NCBI GenBank assembly: GCA_028023455.1
Contig: JAQFVV010012574.1
Location: 1,284,459-1,348,458, forward strand
Reading direction: 5' to 3'
Length of the DNA stretch: 64,000 bases
DNA from: Epiperipatus broadwayi
Lineage: Eukaryota > Onychophora > Udeonychophora > Euonychophora > Peripatidae
Part shown: positions 36,218 through 49,291 of the stretch, piece by piece
How the letters are laid out: each line of letters starts with the position of its first letter
Position numbering within the stretch: position 1 is the stretch's first letter
Translations under genes and position numbers: made by a program
Notes under the pieces: generated by a model
The model's database searches: none
The model's input: only the letters and a program-made list of their open reading frames with translations
Told to the model about the DNA's origin: nothing

Positions 36218-37082
36218 AAGGTTTGTGATGATGACATTTTGGATTATTTTCATCATCTAACATTAAATATTTAATATCTTTAGAAATTTTTTTACATTTT
36301 ACCTAAATTTTTCAATTACATTTGACTATTAGTAATAGCATATACATTTATATATACACAATGTTTTGAATAGTATTATTCTCTTCTTTGTGACAGTATT
36401 AGCATAAAAATTGAATCTGTACCTTTAGAATTTTAAGGCAAAATTCTAACCAATTGAGCTATTCTGCCAAAGATGTTAATCATTAGAAATTTTATATTCT
36501 TATATATGAGATTTCTTCTGACTTCTCCATTTTTCTCAAGAGCAAAGTTAATTATTTGATTCCAGACAATATGGTTGACTTATGGGCTTATTTGCTTTTG
36601 TTATGTGAGCAGCTTCTTTGAATTTTTTTTTTTTTGAACTTTTTCCTCTTTAATCAATGGAATATATGTTTGAATGGAGAAAATACAAAATATTGAATAG
36701 AGAGAAGATTCAAAGAAGCTGCTCACATGACATTAGCAAATAAGCCCATAAGTGAACTTAGTATGATAATACTGGCAATTAATTTTGCTTTTAGAAAAAA
36801 GAGAAACCAGAATGAATCTCATAGATAAGTATATAAAATTTCTGCTGACTGTTGTTTTTGGTGAATAGCTTGGTTGGTTAAAGTGTTACATTAAAATTCA
36901 AGATTCAAAAGTGTAAAGGACCAGATTCAATTTTCATGCTAGTATTATCACAGGTTAGGCCAAAAACAACTAAAGAAGGGAGGAGAATAATATCACATGA
37001 AACAATGTGTATATATACTAACCTGTGTGCTATTATTAACTGCGAATGTAATTGGAGTATTTAAATAAAGTTTACAAAATTT
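36218..37082. mobile_element. Inverted pair of SINE-2 copies forming a large fold-back
   Basis: Starts with hairpin-family sequence (36,218-36,300). A minus-strand SINE follows (about 36,355-36,480; GTGACAGTATTAGCATAAAA, AACCAATTGAGCTATTC). An inner pair of 48-bp arms (36,576-36,623 and 36,708-36,756, sharing GGGCTTATTTGC and GAGCAGCTTCTTTGAAT) surrounds the centre. A plus-strand SINE lies at about 36,860-37,082, with an A-box-like AGCTTGGTTGGTTAAAGTG, a B-box-like GGACCAGATTCAATTTTC, the body motif AAGGGAGGAGAATAA and the 3' end AATAAAGTTTACAAAATTTT. The whole is a roughly 860-bp imperfect palindrome. Confidence 0.65.
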
Positions 37083-37639
37083 TCTACAGTATGTAATGTT
37101 AGATTATTGTAATAATCCATATATGAGTATAATACATTTTAATGTTATTGTTGTTTTTATTAAAATAACATGAAAGCAAAGTTTATTTACCAGATTGTAG
37201 GGATTATTTCATTACATTTGTAAAAAAGTGTTTTCCATCTCTAAATTAAACTTTTTCAAAAGGCATAGTATGTTGATTTATAAAAAAGTTCAGAGAGAAT
37301 AAGACATATAAGATTAGTATGCTATAAAATGATTTCTTGGATAAAATCAGTAGTTTTTTCATCAAGGTCATGTGACCAGAGACTTTGCTAACCATTGGTC
37401 AAAGAATATTAAGCAACAATTAGTTGTGAAATTAGTTAAATTACATTCTAAATGGATTATAAAAAATCTAATGATGAATACTCATGAATCAATTTTTTTT
37501 TTCCAATCTAATTTTTTTTTTCATTTGCTTTAGAAATAAAACTAAATTTATAAAATGGTTAACAAATACCATATATAAAAACTATTATTAAGTTCAATAC
37601 AAATGAACATTTAAATTCACGATATTCAATAAATCTGGG
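37083..37639. other. AT-rich DNA, no gene seen
   Basis: No feature was recognised between the SINE pair and the LINE. Confidence 0.6.
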
Positions 37640-40600
37640 CAATCTGATATTCTTAAGCACCAGGTGGCCCCACAAAACAATCTTACAGTGTGGAAACAAA
37701 ACAGTTAAAAATGAAGAGCTTGAGGTATTAGCAGTAGTGGAAACACATCAAAGAAAAAAAGATGAACCTTTACTGGAAGACTTGGTATGTCAGGATATAA
37801 ATAGAAAAGAAAAAACTGGAGGGGGGGGTGTAGGAGTTATGTCAAAAAAAATTAAATACTATTAAGTGTCAAGAACACTTGCAGTTTGAGATATGGTTAG
37901 AAAGACAAGAATAGATGGTGGCTATAGTATATAAAGCCATTGTAGATAATCAAACTATAATGGAGTGGAACAATAGTGTATATAAATTCCTAGTCAAGGA
38001 TATATTGAGTTTCAAAAAAAAGAGAAAAAAATAATGATTTAGGGGATGTGAATGGGCATATTGAAGAAATTTATGATGTGGATAACAAGAATGGACAGCT
38101 TTTGAAAATTTTTTGTCAGAGAGTGAATTTGAGCATTGGAAATTTATCAAGTATATGAGGGACAATACACATGATCTAGAAATAATATACCCAATAGATT
38201 ATGTGTTAGTAGGAAAAGATGGAATGAATAATGTGTTTCATAAGAAAGATAGAAATGATTAGTAATATGATGAAAAATAGTAATAAAAGTAAAAAGGATA
38301 GTGAAAGATGTGGATGGAGAATGAATGATAAGAATAAGTTAGAAGAATATAAAGTAGAAGTAGAAGAAATCATTGAAGAATTTGTTGGAAGTAAATATAA
38401 GAACTGGTGTGGTGAAGTAAACAAAGTGGCAAATAGGGTTTTAAGTGAGAATATTCAGAAGAATAAAAGTAATAGAAAAGTGAGAGTTAGTAAAAGTGTA
38501 AAAGAGAGGGGGAAAGCATGCAGAGAGTATAAATATGCTATTAAAAACAAAGAAAGTGAAAAAGAGGTTCACGTTAACTAGAAAAAGTATTTAAAAAAAG
38601 TTGGCTAAAATAGATCTTTATACAAAGAGAATGAAATTAAATAGTCAATTGTTGGAGGATATTAATAAAAATGGAAAAGATGGTAGTAAATATTTTTGGA
38701 AATATATTAAAAGAAGGAGTATAGGGGAAAGAGAAATAATACTACTAGATGATGAGGGAATACAGTGTATCTCTAGAGAAGAATTAGAGACAATCTTAAA
38801 TAAGTATGTTAATGGATATAGAAAAGATATTAGATGTGAAGGACAGAGTGATAACAAACATGAAAACATATAGTAATGGAAATATTAGGTTTACAAAAAA
38901 TTAATTGAGTGAGGCAGAGAAGAAATTGAAAAGTGGAAAGACAAGAGGTTTAGATAGATGAGCAGCAGAGATGGTGATGATTTTAAGAAATAGGACAAAA
39001 TTAAATCTATTAACATGTTTTAATAAGATGGTACAAAAGAGAGAATTTCCAGATAGCTGGAATAGGAATGGATAAGGATCATAGAAAGTTAAACAATTAT
39101 AGACTGCTAGCAGTAACATCAATAAGGTATAAAATTTTTGCATGTATGGTGGCTGGAAGGGTTGCAAAATGGGTAGAAAAAAATAATATAGTGGGAGAAA
39201 TGCAAGGAGATTTCCAATCAGATAGATGTCCAGGAAATAATTTATTTGTAATGGTTTTATAGATTTAGAGAAGGCATAAGATAAAGTAAATAGAAATAGA
39301 TTAGGGGGGGGGAGTTAAGTAAATTTGAGAATGAATGGACCTTTAGTGGATCTTATTAAGAGATTGTATGAAAATAAATATTATATGTATCAATTAAAAA
39401 ATAAAGAATCAATTAAAGTTAAAAATGGGGTGGGACTAAAGAAGGGATGACTTATATCATCTACTTTGTTTTTGTTATTTTGAGAGAAATGGAGAGACCA
39501 ATAGAAAGACTAGGAAGAAGGTTAAAACATGGTAAGGGAGTATATACATTATCAGGTCTTTTATTTGTGAATGATATCTTCTTGTGCACAGAAATTAGGG
39601 AAGATATATAAGTTATGCTGAACACATGCACAAAGGTGGGTAAAAAGATGGGGATTAAATTTACTGAAGAAAAATCAAAATTAATGATGATAAGTGCTGG
39701 GGAAAGAGAAGAGAAATAATTTTTATTGAAGGATATAAAGTCAAATGCAGTGAATAGGTGTAATTATTTCGGAATTGTTTTAATTAATCAGAGAAACTGC
39801 TTGAATGAATGCGAGAAAAATTTGATAAATGAAGCAAAGAAAAGAAAGGGACTGATAAAAAAAAATTAACTGTGTTTTCATATAAAAGTATGATGTATCT
39901 ACAATTGTATGGAAGGTGAGTGGCAGTAGCAGAGGTAACCTATGGTAATGATGCATTATGTAAGAAGATATGCATTAGATGCAGATATGTTGACAGCAAA
40001 GGAAGCAATTCAAGGAGAAATGGGATGGTCAAGTTTTTATATAAGAGATGTAAAAAGCAAAATGAAAATGTTCAGTAGATTGCAATTTATGGATAATAAG
40101 GGAATAATCAAAATAGTATTTAATTGGGTTATGAGTAAAGGACATACAACAAGACAGGTGAGAAAAGTAATGTGGCATGCAGATGATTTGGATAAAGACT
40201 TTATGGCAGTATACTTGAACAAAAGATGGGATGATTGTGTTATAAGAATTGTTGAGAGTTATAGTGGCAAGGAATGGGATAAAAGAATAGATGCATTAAT
40301 AAAAAATGTGGAGTTGGAGAGATGGAGAACTAGTTTGGAGAATAAAAAGAGTTTAAATATATGTAGAAGTAAATAGAATATTGGGTGCAAGTTAATTTAT
40401 GATAATAGCAAGGAAAGTAGTTTACTGTTTAAGGTTTGAATAGGGGATATACACAAAAAAGAAAAATATTGGTGATTTAGTTTGCAAATTATGTAAAGAA
40501 GGCATAAAAAATATTAAGTGAATGTAAATGCCTACAAGCAGAAAGGGTATTAGTAATGAAATTGTGGGAGAATAAATATAACAAAGTGATTACACAGAAA

Positions 40601-40860
40601 GTGGGTTTTTGTTTTTTATGCTGCATTTGGGGAAAAAAAGGGGGGGATTTAGTTATAAAGGCCATATAGTTGACAAAGATTATGTTATGGAAATGGAATA
40701 AAGCAGGATAGAAAAAAATATGGTAAAAACATAGTGTGTGACTGGAAAAGGAAGGTAAGGTAGCTAACAGGTTTCTCTGGGCAGAATGGCCTAGAGATTC
40801 TTGACTCTGAAAAAGAAGAAGCCACAGTGAATCACATTACATCACATCTGATAGCCATTT
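37640..40860 (+). pseudogene. Decayed non-LTR retrotransposon (endonuclease, RT, C-terminal region)
   Basis: Remnants appear in the order of a LINE ORF2. Endonuclease: VVETHQRKKDE, GGGGVGV, then LGDVNGHIEEIYDVDN and LLKIFCQRVNLSIGN near 38,040-38,140. Basic linker 38,231-38,580. RT: LSEAEKKLKSGKTRGLD, then LNNYRLLAVTSIRYKIFA and WVEKNNIVGEMQGDFQSDR (39,080-39,225), FIDLEKA, then FVNDIFLCTE near 39,567, where the metal-binding Asp pair is damaged (family FADDxxL). C-terminal: GEMGWSSFYIRDVKSKMKMF, a 144-codon frame at 39,942-40,376, and a cysteine-containing tail. Many stops and frameshifts are present. It ends with an ATCACATTACATCACATC tail. The same 3' end occurs inverted at 51.2-51.7 kb. 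The clade was not settled (CR1/L2/I-like). Confidence 0.82.
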
Positions 40861-41537
40861 CTATAGCAGCAGTCATATTTTAATCTTCAATTTTTTCAAA
40901 GTGCATGCACTCTTTTTTTTCTTTTCATCATATTTGCAATCAGATGGTCTTTCCCCAATGTGACATTGTAATAATAGAAATTTAGTTGTAATTTGATTAT
41001 ATTTAATTAATAAAGTTTTTGATATGTTCAGATATGGAGATTATAAATATAAAAACTAATACAATTTGAAATTTACTTTATAAAACATTCTGATTTGCAA
41101 GTAACTATCTTTTATTAAGAAAATAGACACTAAATTTGCAATCTCCTGTGTTTAAACATATTCTTGCAAATCTCTTTCTTCAAATATTACTGAGTCTAAT
41201 TAATCTAATTAATGGAATATATGCAAATGCAAATGTACACTAATGTAATCTCATATAAATAAGTGTAAATGTAAGTAACTAAATGTGAATACTTTAAGTA
41301 TTTAAATCTTATATATAGAATTTTGAACTAATAAATTGACTTAAAGTAAATAAGTATTCAATACATCTTAATCTCACATCTCTGTCATAGTGCTAATTTC
41401 CATTTAGGACTTTTTCTTAGTATAAAGACTTCCAACTTCTAATCTCCAAACATTTAAAAAGTTTTTGTAGATTAAAAGGTTAATGATATAAGTAAGATTA
41501 AGTATTGATATAATAAAATCTTGCATGACTCTATCAC
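40861..41537. other. AT-rich DNA, no gene seen
   Basis: Nothing recognised. Confidence 0.6.
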
Positions 41538-41595
41538 ATGACCAGTTTTGTTGTTTCAACAACAGAATGACCAGTTTTGTTGTTTCAACAACAAA
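41538..41595 (+). repeat. 29-bp tandem dimer
   Basis: ATGACCAGTTTTGTTGTTTC followed by AACAACAGA is repeated head to tail with one change. Each unit contains the small palindrome GTTGTTTCAACAAC. Confidence 0.9.
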
Positions 41596-41639
41596 ATTTT
41601 TTTTACTCATATGCCATCTATTGTAAACTTTAGTAACCA

Positions 41640-42160
41640 ATAGATGCCAGATGATAATGCTTAATAAATCTTTATCCAGTTTTGTGCTATCAATATCCCC
41701 AGATTCGTTTCAAGCATATAGCTTTCATTACTGAGAAGCTTTGGATTTTGGATCAGTGCACTTGCATCTTTAGGATCCAATCATCCTCTTTCCAGCACCC
41801 ATAATTTACTTCTTTTTTTAACTATCAAGATATTATCCCAAATAAAAAAACAAATAGTTGTTTTTAATCTAAGCCAATTTTCCCTGTGTAATTACATAGA
41901 TCTGAAATTAATTTTGTACCTATATATCATGGTGATCTTACTTTTTTAATAACTATTGGCAAGTTTATTTTATATATAACTATACAGGCAAAATTGGCTA
42001 AGCTGAAAACATTGCATTGTTTACCAATTCAGGCTGATAGTTTGATGGTTATAAAAAAGGTGAATGGCGATTGCTAGAAAAAGAGTACAATAGGTCCTAA
42101 TGGTCCAACTGTACTGTTCAAAGATCCAAAGCTTTTCACTGATGAATACCAACTTTCTGG
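41640..42160. repeat. Diverged family A copies in inverted orientation
   Basis: A forward, diverged copy runs from 41,640 to about 41,850 (TATCAATATCCCCAGATTCG, GGCTTTCATTACTGAG). A reverse part runs from about 41,900 to 42,150 (GATCCAAAGCTTTTCACTGA). Divergence is higher than in the 12-17 kb copies, so these are probably older. Confidence 0.5.
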
Positions 42161-42879
42161 TTATTTATTCTATCTATGAATAGCATGAACTATGTGATGG
42201 CATTTAATATGCTAAGCATATTGCATTCATATCTGCCTAGTCTAGTGCTTTGTAAAGTTTAAGTGAAATGTTTCTCAGTCCTGTTAATTGATTCCATGAA
42301 GAAATCCCTATAATGCATTGTTTAATGAAATGATAGAATAGCAGATTTTGGACCTCAAGACACTTGGACTGCAGCCCAATTCTGTACCTTCCAGTTCTTG
42401 AATTTTTTGTGAGCTATTGTGGGCCAAATATTTAAATGTGGATTTATAGTTTTAATTATTATTAAGCTGCTTTTGATTGTTTATATATTTTTAGTTTAGC
42501 TTCTGAAAGGTCTTTGAAAATTGTTTAGTTGTTTTATAACCATTATTTAATGTAATTATTATCAACTATAAGTGCTTTTAAAAGATTTGTAAAAATATTT
42601 GAATAACTATTTACCACAAATATTAAACTCCTATTAATTTTCCACCTACATTTGTTTTAATAATCAGTAAATGGTTTTCTAGACATTTTTAGATATGATG
42701 TAGATCTCTAGTTACTCTATATTGACATATAACTGGAAATACATTTTTTGTTTTTTTATCTCAAAAACAGTCTATGGAGAATATATATATATATATATAT
42801 GAAGAGTTTATTTCTACTATGTTAATATAAACTGATGCAACTAATGTAATGTCAAAAGATTTATTGCATCTATCTGTCT
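42161..42879. other. AT-rich DNA, no gene seen
   Basis: (TA)n at 42,781-42,800. Nothing else was recognised. Confidence 0.6.
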
Positions 42880-43818
42880 TAATTATATTTACAATATTTG
42901 AAGGATTTGCTGTCCAGTTATAGTTATAAAATTTCATTTCTATTGGCAGTAAGAACCAACAATTTGAAATAATCCCATGAGTTTTTTTACTAAAGAATAA
43001 TCTAGGTCATTTTGGTTTGTCTTGCGAAAAATAAAATAGTATCTGCCACTAGAAGTTTCTTGCTCTGAGCTTAAGCATCTCTCTCTGCATTCTAGAAACA
43101 GTGGTCTATTTATATTATTGGCAGAGTAATTCCATGTCATGAATTACTGTCCTATATCCAATTCCTCTAGCCAACTGTGAACAATCAGATTTACTGATAA
43201 AGTTATGCAATTGGTTATTTGTTTACATTACTGTTGTTTCACTGGCTAGCTATATGATACAATGAAGTTTGCTTGATCTCTTTAAGACAACTGCATTATT
43301 CAGGATAATCTTAAAATGAGCCTATAAGATTTCTTTCCTTTGGATAAAGTCATCTTTGGAGAACATAATTTTGAGATAAGCTGATGAACATCAAATTTGT
43401 CTTCTTGGCTTACTTCTGCTCTGATTTCATTGACTTCTGGTTTGATTTCTATAAGTATTGCAATTAGTTTTATCTTTACATATCAATATATGATTTAGTA
43501 GATTCTTCATTACTTAATAAATACATCATAGTTATGCCTCAAGTGGTGTCTACAGTGTTGAGTTTCAACAACCATTATATGTAAGATCTTTGTGTTGATG
43601 ATTATTTATGAAAGCTATTTTATGGTCTCACTAATTGTATGGCATCATACATGTCTACCTAATTTCATTTTATCATTTTTATCTTTTTTTTCTGAAGTAT
43701 TGGTCAGGCTTATAATTGTTATATCTTTTGATGACATGTTGGTGGGTCTTACTTTTGGTATCATTGTCTAAAATATATTATCAGACATAGTATCTAGTCT
43801 TTGTCTGAAGGTTTGTGA

Positions 43819-43950
43819 TGATGGTATATTATTAGATGTGATATGTTGATGTATTTGGAAAGGTTAATAAAGTTTAAAATTTTTTGTACATTCAACATCC
43901 ACTCATAGATGGTGGAAATAGTCCAACACATCACATCTAATAGTATCTTA
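43819..43950. repeat. Partial hairpin of the 27.7-kb family
   Basis: GTATATTATTAGATGTGATA on the left pairs with CACATCTAATAGTATC on the right. The right arm keeps CATAGATGGTGGAAATAGTC, the sequence found at 27.8 kb, while the left arm has lost that part. Confidence 0.6.
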
Positions 43951-44076
43951 TCATTTTAAGTTTATCTGGCTCCTGATTACTATGCAAATCTCAATATTTA
44001 AGATGGTCATTTGGCAAGCAGACAACAGAGTTAATGTTTCTGTGTCTTTGATTGTTTTACTTCAGTTTTATTACTT

Positions 44077-44186
44077 TGTTAATTCGTTTATAACTGGAGA
44101 TTCTAATCTATTTTATTATGAAAAATCTTGTTAATTTGTTTATAACTGGAAATCTTACGTTCTAATCTATTTTATTATGAAAAACC
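44077..44186 (+). repeat. About 55-bp tandem duplication
   Basis: TTAATTCGTTTATAACTGGA and TTCTAATCTATTTTATTATG occur twice in a row; the second unit has an extra CTTACG. Confidence 0.85.
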
Positions 44187-44752
44187 TTTAAAAAATCTCT
44201 TTTCAATATCATTATATTTATGATCTGGTTTATATTAATCAATGTGAAGCATCACTGATTAAACTAGTTATCAACTAATAGATTTTTGGATTCTCCTGCA
44301 TCTTTTTTATTTCATGGAAATATTTAATCTTGGTTCACCCTGTAGATAAATTTAATTAGTTTGGTACTCACAATCATTTAATGATTATGTTTATATCAAT
44401 GGCAACTCAAGCATTTTTTGACTTAAATAACCCAACAGATCTGGAATCCAGCTCCATTAATATTGGTGTGCCATTAACAGTAATTTAAAATTTCAACGCT
44501 GAATCCATGATTCTCATGCCATTAACATTATTTATATTGATTTAAAAAATTTCATTTTACCTTTCGAGTTTTTATATGTTCTCATTTTTGGGAGATTATC
44601 TTGCTGTTTTTACTTTATATGGCTAACATAATTGCAATTTTTCAAACTGTATATCTATCTATATGGGCATTCAGTGAATGCATGTTGCTGCCTTTTGCAT
44701 CTATAGCAAATTATTCTGGTGATATTTTCTGATGTTTTATTTTAGGCAATTT

Positions 44753-45057
44753 TTAATCACCAATAAAATATAAATCTTTATTATATTATAACAACAGCTT
44801 AAAAAATACATCAACATAATAATTATATATATATAAACCTTTTTTGGTAATTCTAAATTTTTACCCTTTTCAATATCTCTTACTAATAACAACATGTGTA
44901 TTACGTACATAGCGACATCTACCGACATTTCCTATAATTCATTATTTCTATTAATTTATTTATATATCTCCATTTATATATATAATTATTATGTTGATGT
45001 ATTTATAAGTTGTTGTTATAATATAATAAAGATTTATATTATATTTTATTGATTATA
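44753..45057. repeat. Fold-back element with about 83-bp arms
   Basis: Bases 44,753-44,835 (AATAAAATATAAATCTTTAT, TATATTATAACAACAG, ACATCAACATAATAATTATA) pair with 44,974-45,057 in reverse complement at better than 90%. The loop is about 140 bases and carries the less AT-rich stretch ACATAGCGACATCTACCGAC. This is a well-preserved MITE-like fold-back. Confidence 0.75.
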
Positions 45058-46400
45058 AGATAAACAACATAAAGGAGTTTTTTCCTTAGAATTAATTCTT
45101 AATAATATAATTAGCTGGAGCTTCCTTCTTTTGTTTTGATCAGCTGGGTAGTTTGTCTGGCCCAAATTTTGACAAATTTAATACTGAGGCCAGGTCTTTT
45201 TTAAAATCACTTGATATGATATCACTTAAGAGTTTATTAACAGCATGATCTTAAAAATGTAACCGTTTATCTCACACATAAAACAATTTCTCAATGCCTT
45301 ATTCAAGAAATCTTTAAATTGTTGTTTCCTGAGCACTATAACTAAATTTCCTCAAGTCTTTTTCTCCTCTCTCTGAATCCTGAATTTGAAATTGTATTTG
45401 TATAATATAGTTAGTGATTTAAGTCAGAAATATGCTATCAGAAGAAAGATTTCTTTATCAAAATCTAGTTCAAATAAAAGTGCAGGTAATGACTGAAAAT
45501 TTAAAATGTTGTAAATCAGGGATCTGAACACACTTATAAATGTTAGTCATTTTCATTTCAGGCTTTTGATTTGGTTTGCTTTAAGAAAGGAGCTGAATTC
45601 ATATACAATGGCCAATTTTCTGAATTGCTTGTATAAAAAATTTTCCAGGAAATCAATTTTTGCCATTTGGACTTAATTATATTTAGTTTTGCATCATGGA
45701 TGTTTTTAAAATTTATTGATAGAAATGAAGGAAACTAACTTTTAATGATTCTATTTTTTTTAATTGACTCACCCTGACAACATTAGCTATTGCTAATTCT
45801 TTAATAATAGTGAAGATCTTGCCAACCCACATAAATAGATCCTGAAGAATTATGAGAATTATGTTGTGTTTATATGTTTTTCTGCCAGAAAATGAGATAC
45901 ACCTCAAACAACATCAAAACATTTATTATATCCATTTATAGTAATACTATATTTAAAACCATTAAAGAGTTTGCTGTCCATTAATATGTGTCTGAATCAC
46001 AAATGCATAGTTGTTGAAAAAAACAACCAGTGCTTTTTGGGAAATGCTATGACTTCTTCTAATAAAACACTTCCAATCATGTTACTTTGCATTGTGAATT
46101 ATCCACTCTGAATTCGAATGTGTCAGTCTGTGTTCTAGCAAGTAATAGACAAGACTCATTACTGTTAGAGTAATTTCTGATAATGAATTGTTCTGAATAT
46201 GGCACATCTTGTTTGTTTACAACATATATGAACTTCCAATTTCTCTACATTACTATAAACAATTGGATTCGTTAACTTATTTATATGATTGGGCCGTTTA
46301 TGCAGACTATTAGTTTGCATTACTGTTGTTTCATTGATTCACTATATTTGTAGCTAAATTTATGAATCCACAAAGTTTCGAATTGTAAAAATTTGATTGT

Positions 46401-47449
46401 AATATGATTTTCACTACTGGTGGGAGGATCATCATATTCCTATGAATGCTGTACGTATGCTGCTTTACCTTATCTTAATATAAAAGATTTTTAGCTTTGT
46501 AGTAATCCTAGCCCATTCCTATGGTTTTTTTTTCCAATGATGCTGCATTAAAACGTCATTTATCTCCAAACATTCGAACCCATTAATGCACGTGGGATGT
46601 ATCTCCATGCACAGATTTCCAAATAATATTAAATATTTATCACCGCCAGCTAATTGCCAATCATCGTTTGACTACAGCATTAGTCGTTTAGACATATAAC
46701 TAGCATGTTTTACAAGCTCTTATTTTTTCACACCATACATTTAAAATGCATTTATATTTTTTAATAGCAGTATTTTTTAAAAACTAGAAATCGAACTTAT
46801 TTCTAACTTTAAAAAATGTTTAAATTATTAGTTAGAAATTAAATTAGTATCGCTCACTTGGAATAAAATATGCAAAATAAATACAAAAGATTTTTTTTAA
46901 AAATGGATTTATTCGATTATAGAAATTAAAGTGCTTTATTATATATTAATTTGAAAAGATTTTATCTATTTATAACTTTTAAAATTTTTTACACACAAAT
47001 AAATTTAAAAAAAAAAAAAAAACGAAAAGAAATGCTAAACGTTGCTATCTCACCATCTCCTTTTGTCTCAAAGTAATATTACAATGCAAATGTATTTATA
47101 TTATTTAAACGCACATTGATTACGTAAGTAACCTCAAGAATAAGCGCGTAAAAATGCGATAGTAGGGACCTCTACAGGTCTTAACCACAAGCTTACGTAC
47201 AATCTGCAGCTATTGTCAGCCTACTGATGAAGGTAAAGATTTCTCCAATACTGTTTTACAAAATCTTTTATTCTCATGGATGGATTTTATTTGTATATTT
47301 TCAGCTAAATTTCATTTTAAATACTTTCAATTTTAATATCTCTGTCGTTTGATGAAATGAGTAAAATGATGAACGAGGAATTAAAAGCTAGGACTGATTC
47401 TCAACTGAATAACATAAATAAATAATTCATTTCGTTTAATTGTATGGAA
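46401..47449. other. AT-rich DNA; one short G+C-richer patch near 47.1-47.25 kb
   Basis: At about 47,105-47,240 there is a patch with CpG-containing words (TACGTAAGTAACC, AAGCGCGTAAAAATGCG) that ends ACTGATGAAGGTAAAGATTT, which resembles a 5' splice site (AAG|GTAAAG). It could be an exon or an old element. No reading frame was recognised. Confidence 0.35.
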
Positions 47450-47760
47450 ATACTGTGCTCAGCCTATCACTAAGTGTGCACGAACATCACATGACCAAAT
47501 TATTTTTATTTATATCTATTAGAAATAATAGTTTGGTTTTGAACATTCATTATTTTTTATTCCTTTGTTTTTCTATACTTCTTGGTCACATTCCTCCAGT
47601 TTTTATTTTTGTTAGAATTCGAAGTCCATGTTTCACAATCATATATAAGAGAATAAATATGTACTAAATGAACTACTTGTTGTTTAATATTTCAGTCAAG
47701 GATTTCAAAAATAGAACTGCAACTTTCTTTTAACAAAACGATAACTTTTTTTACAGATTT
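47450..47760 (-). pseudogene. Short LINE remnant (RT C-terminal part)
   Basis: On the minus strand, IYDCETWTSNSNKNKN near 47,620 resembles the YGxETWTL motif after the RT domain of several LINEs, and FGHVMFV further on resembles W.GHVxR. Only these short traces remain. The match is weak. Confidence 0.35.
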
Positions 47761-48829
47761 TCTACCATTATATAAAATAATAATAATCAAATGGTTTATT
47801 GGGTGGGAGTTGGTAAGTACCTCAAGCATTAAAAATTACAAAACTGGATCATAGTTCAAGAATCTGCTATTCTCCTACTGCATTAAATGATGCTAGAGAT
47901 TTTGTTCTATTTATTGAAGAAAACCAGTCTATGGATGAATTATTAAATGATGAACTATACATTTTAGATATATATTTTTTCTTGTATATAAATACATTTT
48001 TTAGGTATTTATTATTACTAATATATCTCTTAAACAATGATGAATAATGATTTGCAATATTACACACCTGCTAAGAAATTATTTACTACCTTTATTTTTA
48101 TCTTTTTAAGAATATGTTTGAGTCCTTTTTTGTGTGTCTTTGCAACTAAGATATTATTAATTTAGCTCTCAGAAAGTAAATTCACTATGAAACTCAATAG
48201 ATAGATGGCAGAATGTAAACTGGACTACTAGATTTCAACTCAGCCATAATAAAAAAATATCTTTGCATTAGTTTTTTGATAATAATTACATTATGCTGTA
48301 TCTAGTTCTGTAAAAGTCCTCCAAAATCTACAATGAACATTTAAAAAAAGATCTTCCATACTCTTACTATATTTTTTAGTTATTTTTATTAAGTCATTTT
48401 ATCTTATGCTTTGCAATCTCATGAAATTCCGTTTTGATATTTATATATATAAAGTTTGTTTATTTAGTGAAACTTTTTTTGTTAATAATATAAAATTAAA
48501 TAATTTTAGATAAAAGGTAAGCAGTTTTTATTTTGCATTATTTTTTTTTGTTAGATACTTATAGAAATGTTCCGTCAATAATAGCACATAACTTCTTCAT
48601 TAATTACTCAAGCTTACACTAGACAATTGTTTTTTGGTAACATAGAGGAATATTCTATTGATGTTTTTAGAATCATGTTTATGTTAAATTGAAAATTTCA
48701 ATATATTACAAAAAAAGTAAATAAAAAAAAAAACCTTTGTTTTTTTTTTTGTCCTTTTTTAAAAACTAATAATTATAATCTAATCTAATATTTGTATGCT
48801 ATAGTTAGATACTTTTTTAATTCGTGCAT
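47761..48829. other. AT-rich DNA, no gene seen
   Basis: Nothing recognised. Confidence 0.6.
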
Positions 48830-49135
48830 GTTTTTATGTGTTTATACATAATTAGAGGAGATTTGAATACAGACTTTGAAACTCCTCTCAGTCATTCATT
48901 TCATCTTATACAACTGATACACATAATCACATACATGTGAAAAAGATATATGATATTCAACATACATATTTTGTATTGAACTAGCACTCATTAGTTAGTC
49001 CGAATCATCATCTCCCATATATATATAATCAATGCTCGCTTTATATTAAGATAGAAAATCGTCAAACTTTAATAAACAAACTTCAGTCTTCTCCATTCTC
49101 CAAGTCTTCAGCCATCCATATCATTGAAAATCTGA
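48830..49135 (+). mobile_element. Family B repeat, diverged copy
   Basis: GATTTGAATACAGACTTTGA, ATCTTATACAACTGATACAC, ATGTGAAAAAGATATATG, TATATATATAATCAATGCTC, GCTTTATATTAAGATAG and ACTTTAATAAACAAACTTCA match, in order, the unit at 22,996-23,300. A shorter echo of its start lies at 49,459-49,490. Confidence 0.6.
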
Positions 49136-49291
49136 TGATGGCATGTTCAGAGCCCTTGTTTTCCATTTTTTGTCATACCCATGTTGACCGTAAAGACATT
49201 TCTGACTTCTCATATGTCGGAGCTTAAGACCATTTAAATACCCAGAAGAGCTATGAGTAGAATACAAGGTGAGTCTGTATTATTTAATTAC

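Larger units (their letters stand above)
42880..46400. repeat. Region framed by two diverged direct repeats
   Basis: A block at about 42,900-43,270 is echoed at about 45,960-46,370: TTTGCTGTCC, CATTCTAGAAACAGTGG versus TGTTCTAGCAAGTAATAG, and most clearly TTACATTACTGTTGTTTCAC versus TGCATTACTGTTGTTTCATT near the end. Similarity is patchy, roughly 65-80%. The region between has slightly higher G+C but no frame I can assign. It could be an ancient element with terminal repeats or a local duplication. Confidence 0.35.

Noticed and set aside
37640-40860. An intact, active LINE
   Set aside because: Numerous stops, frameshifts and a damaged metal-binding Asp pair in the RT motif show it is dead.
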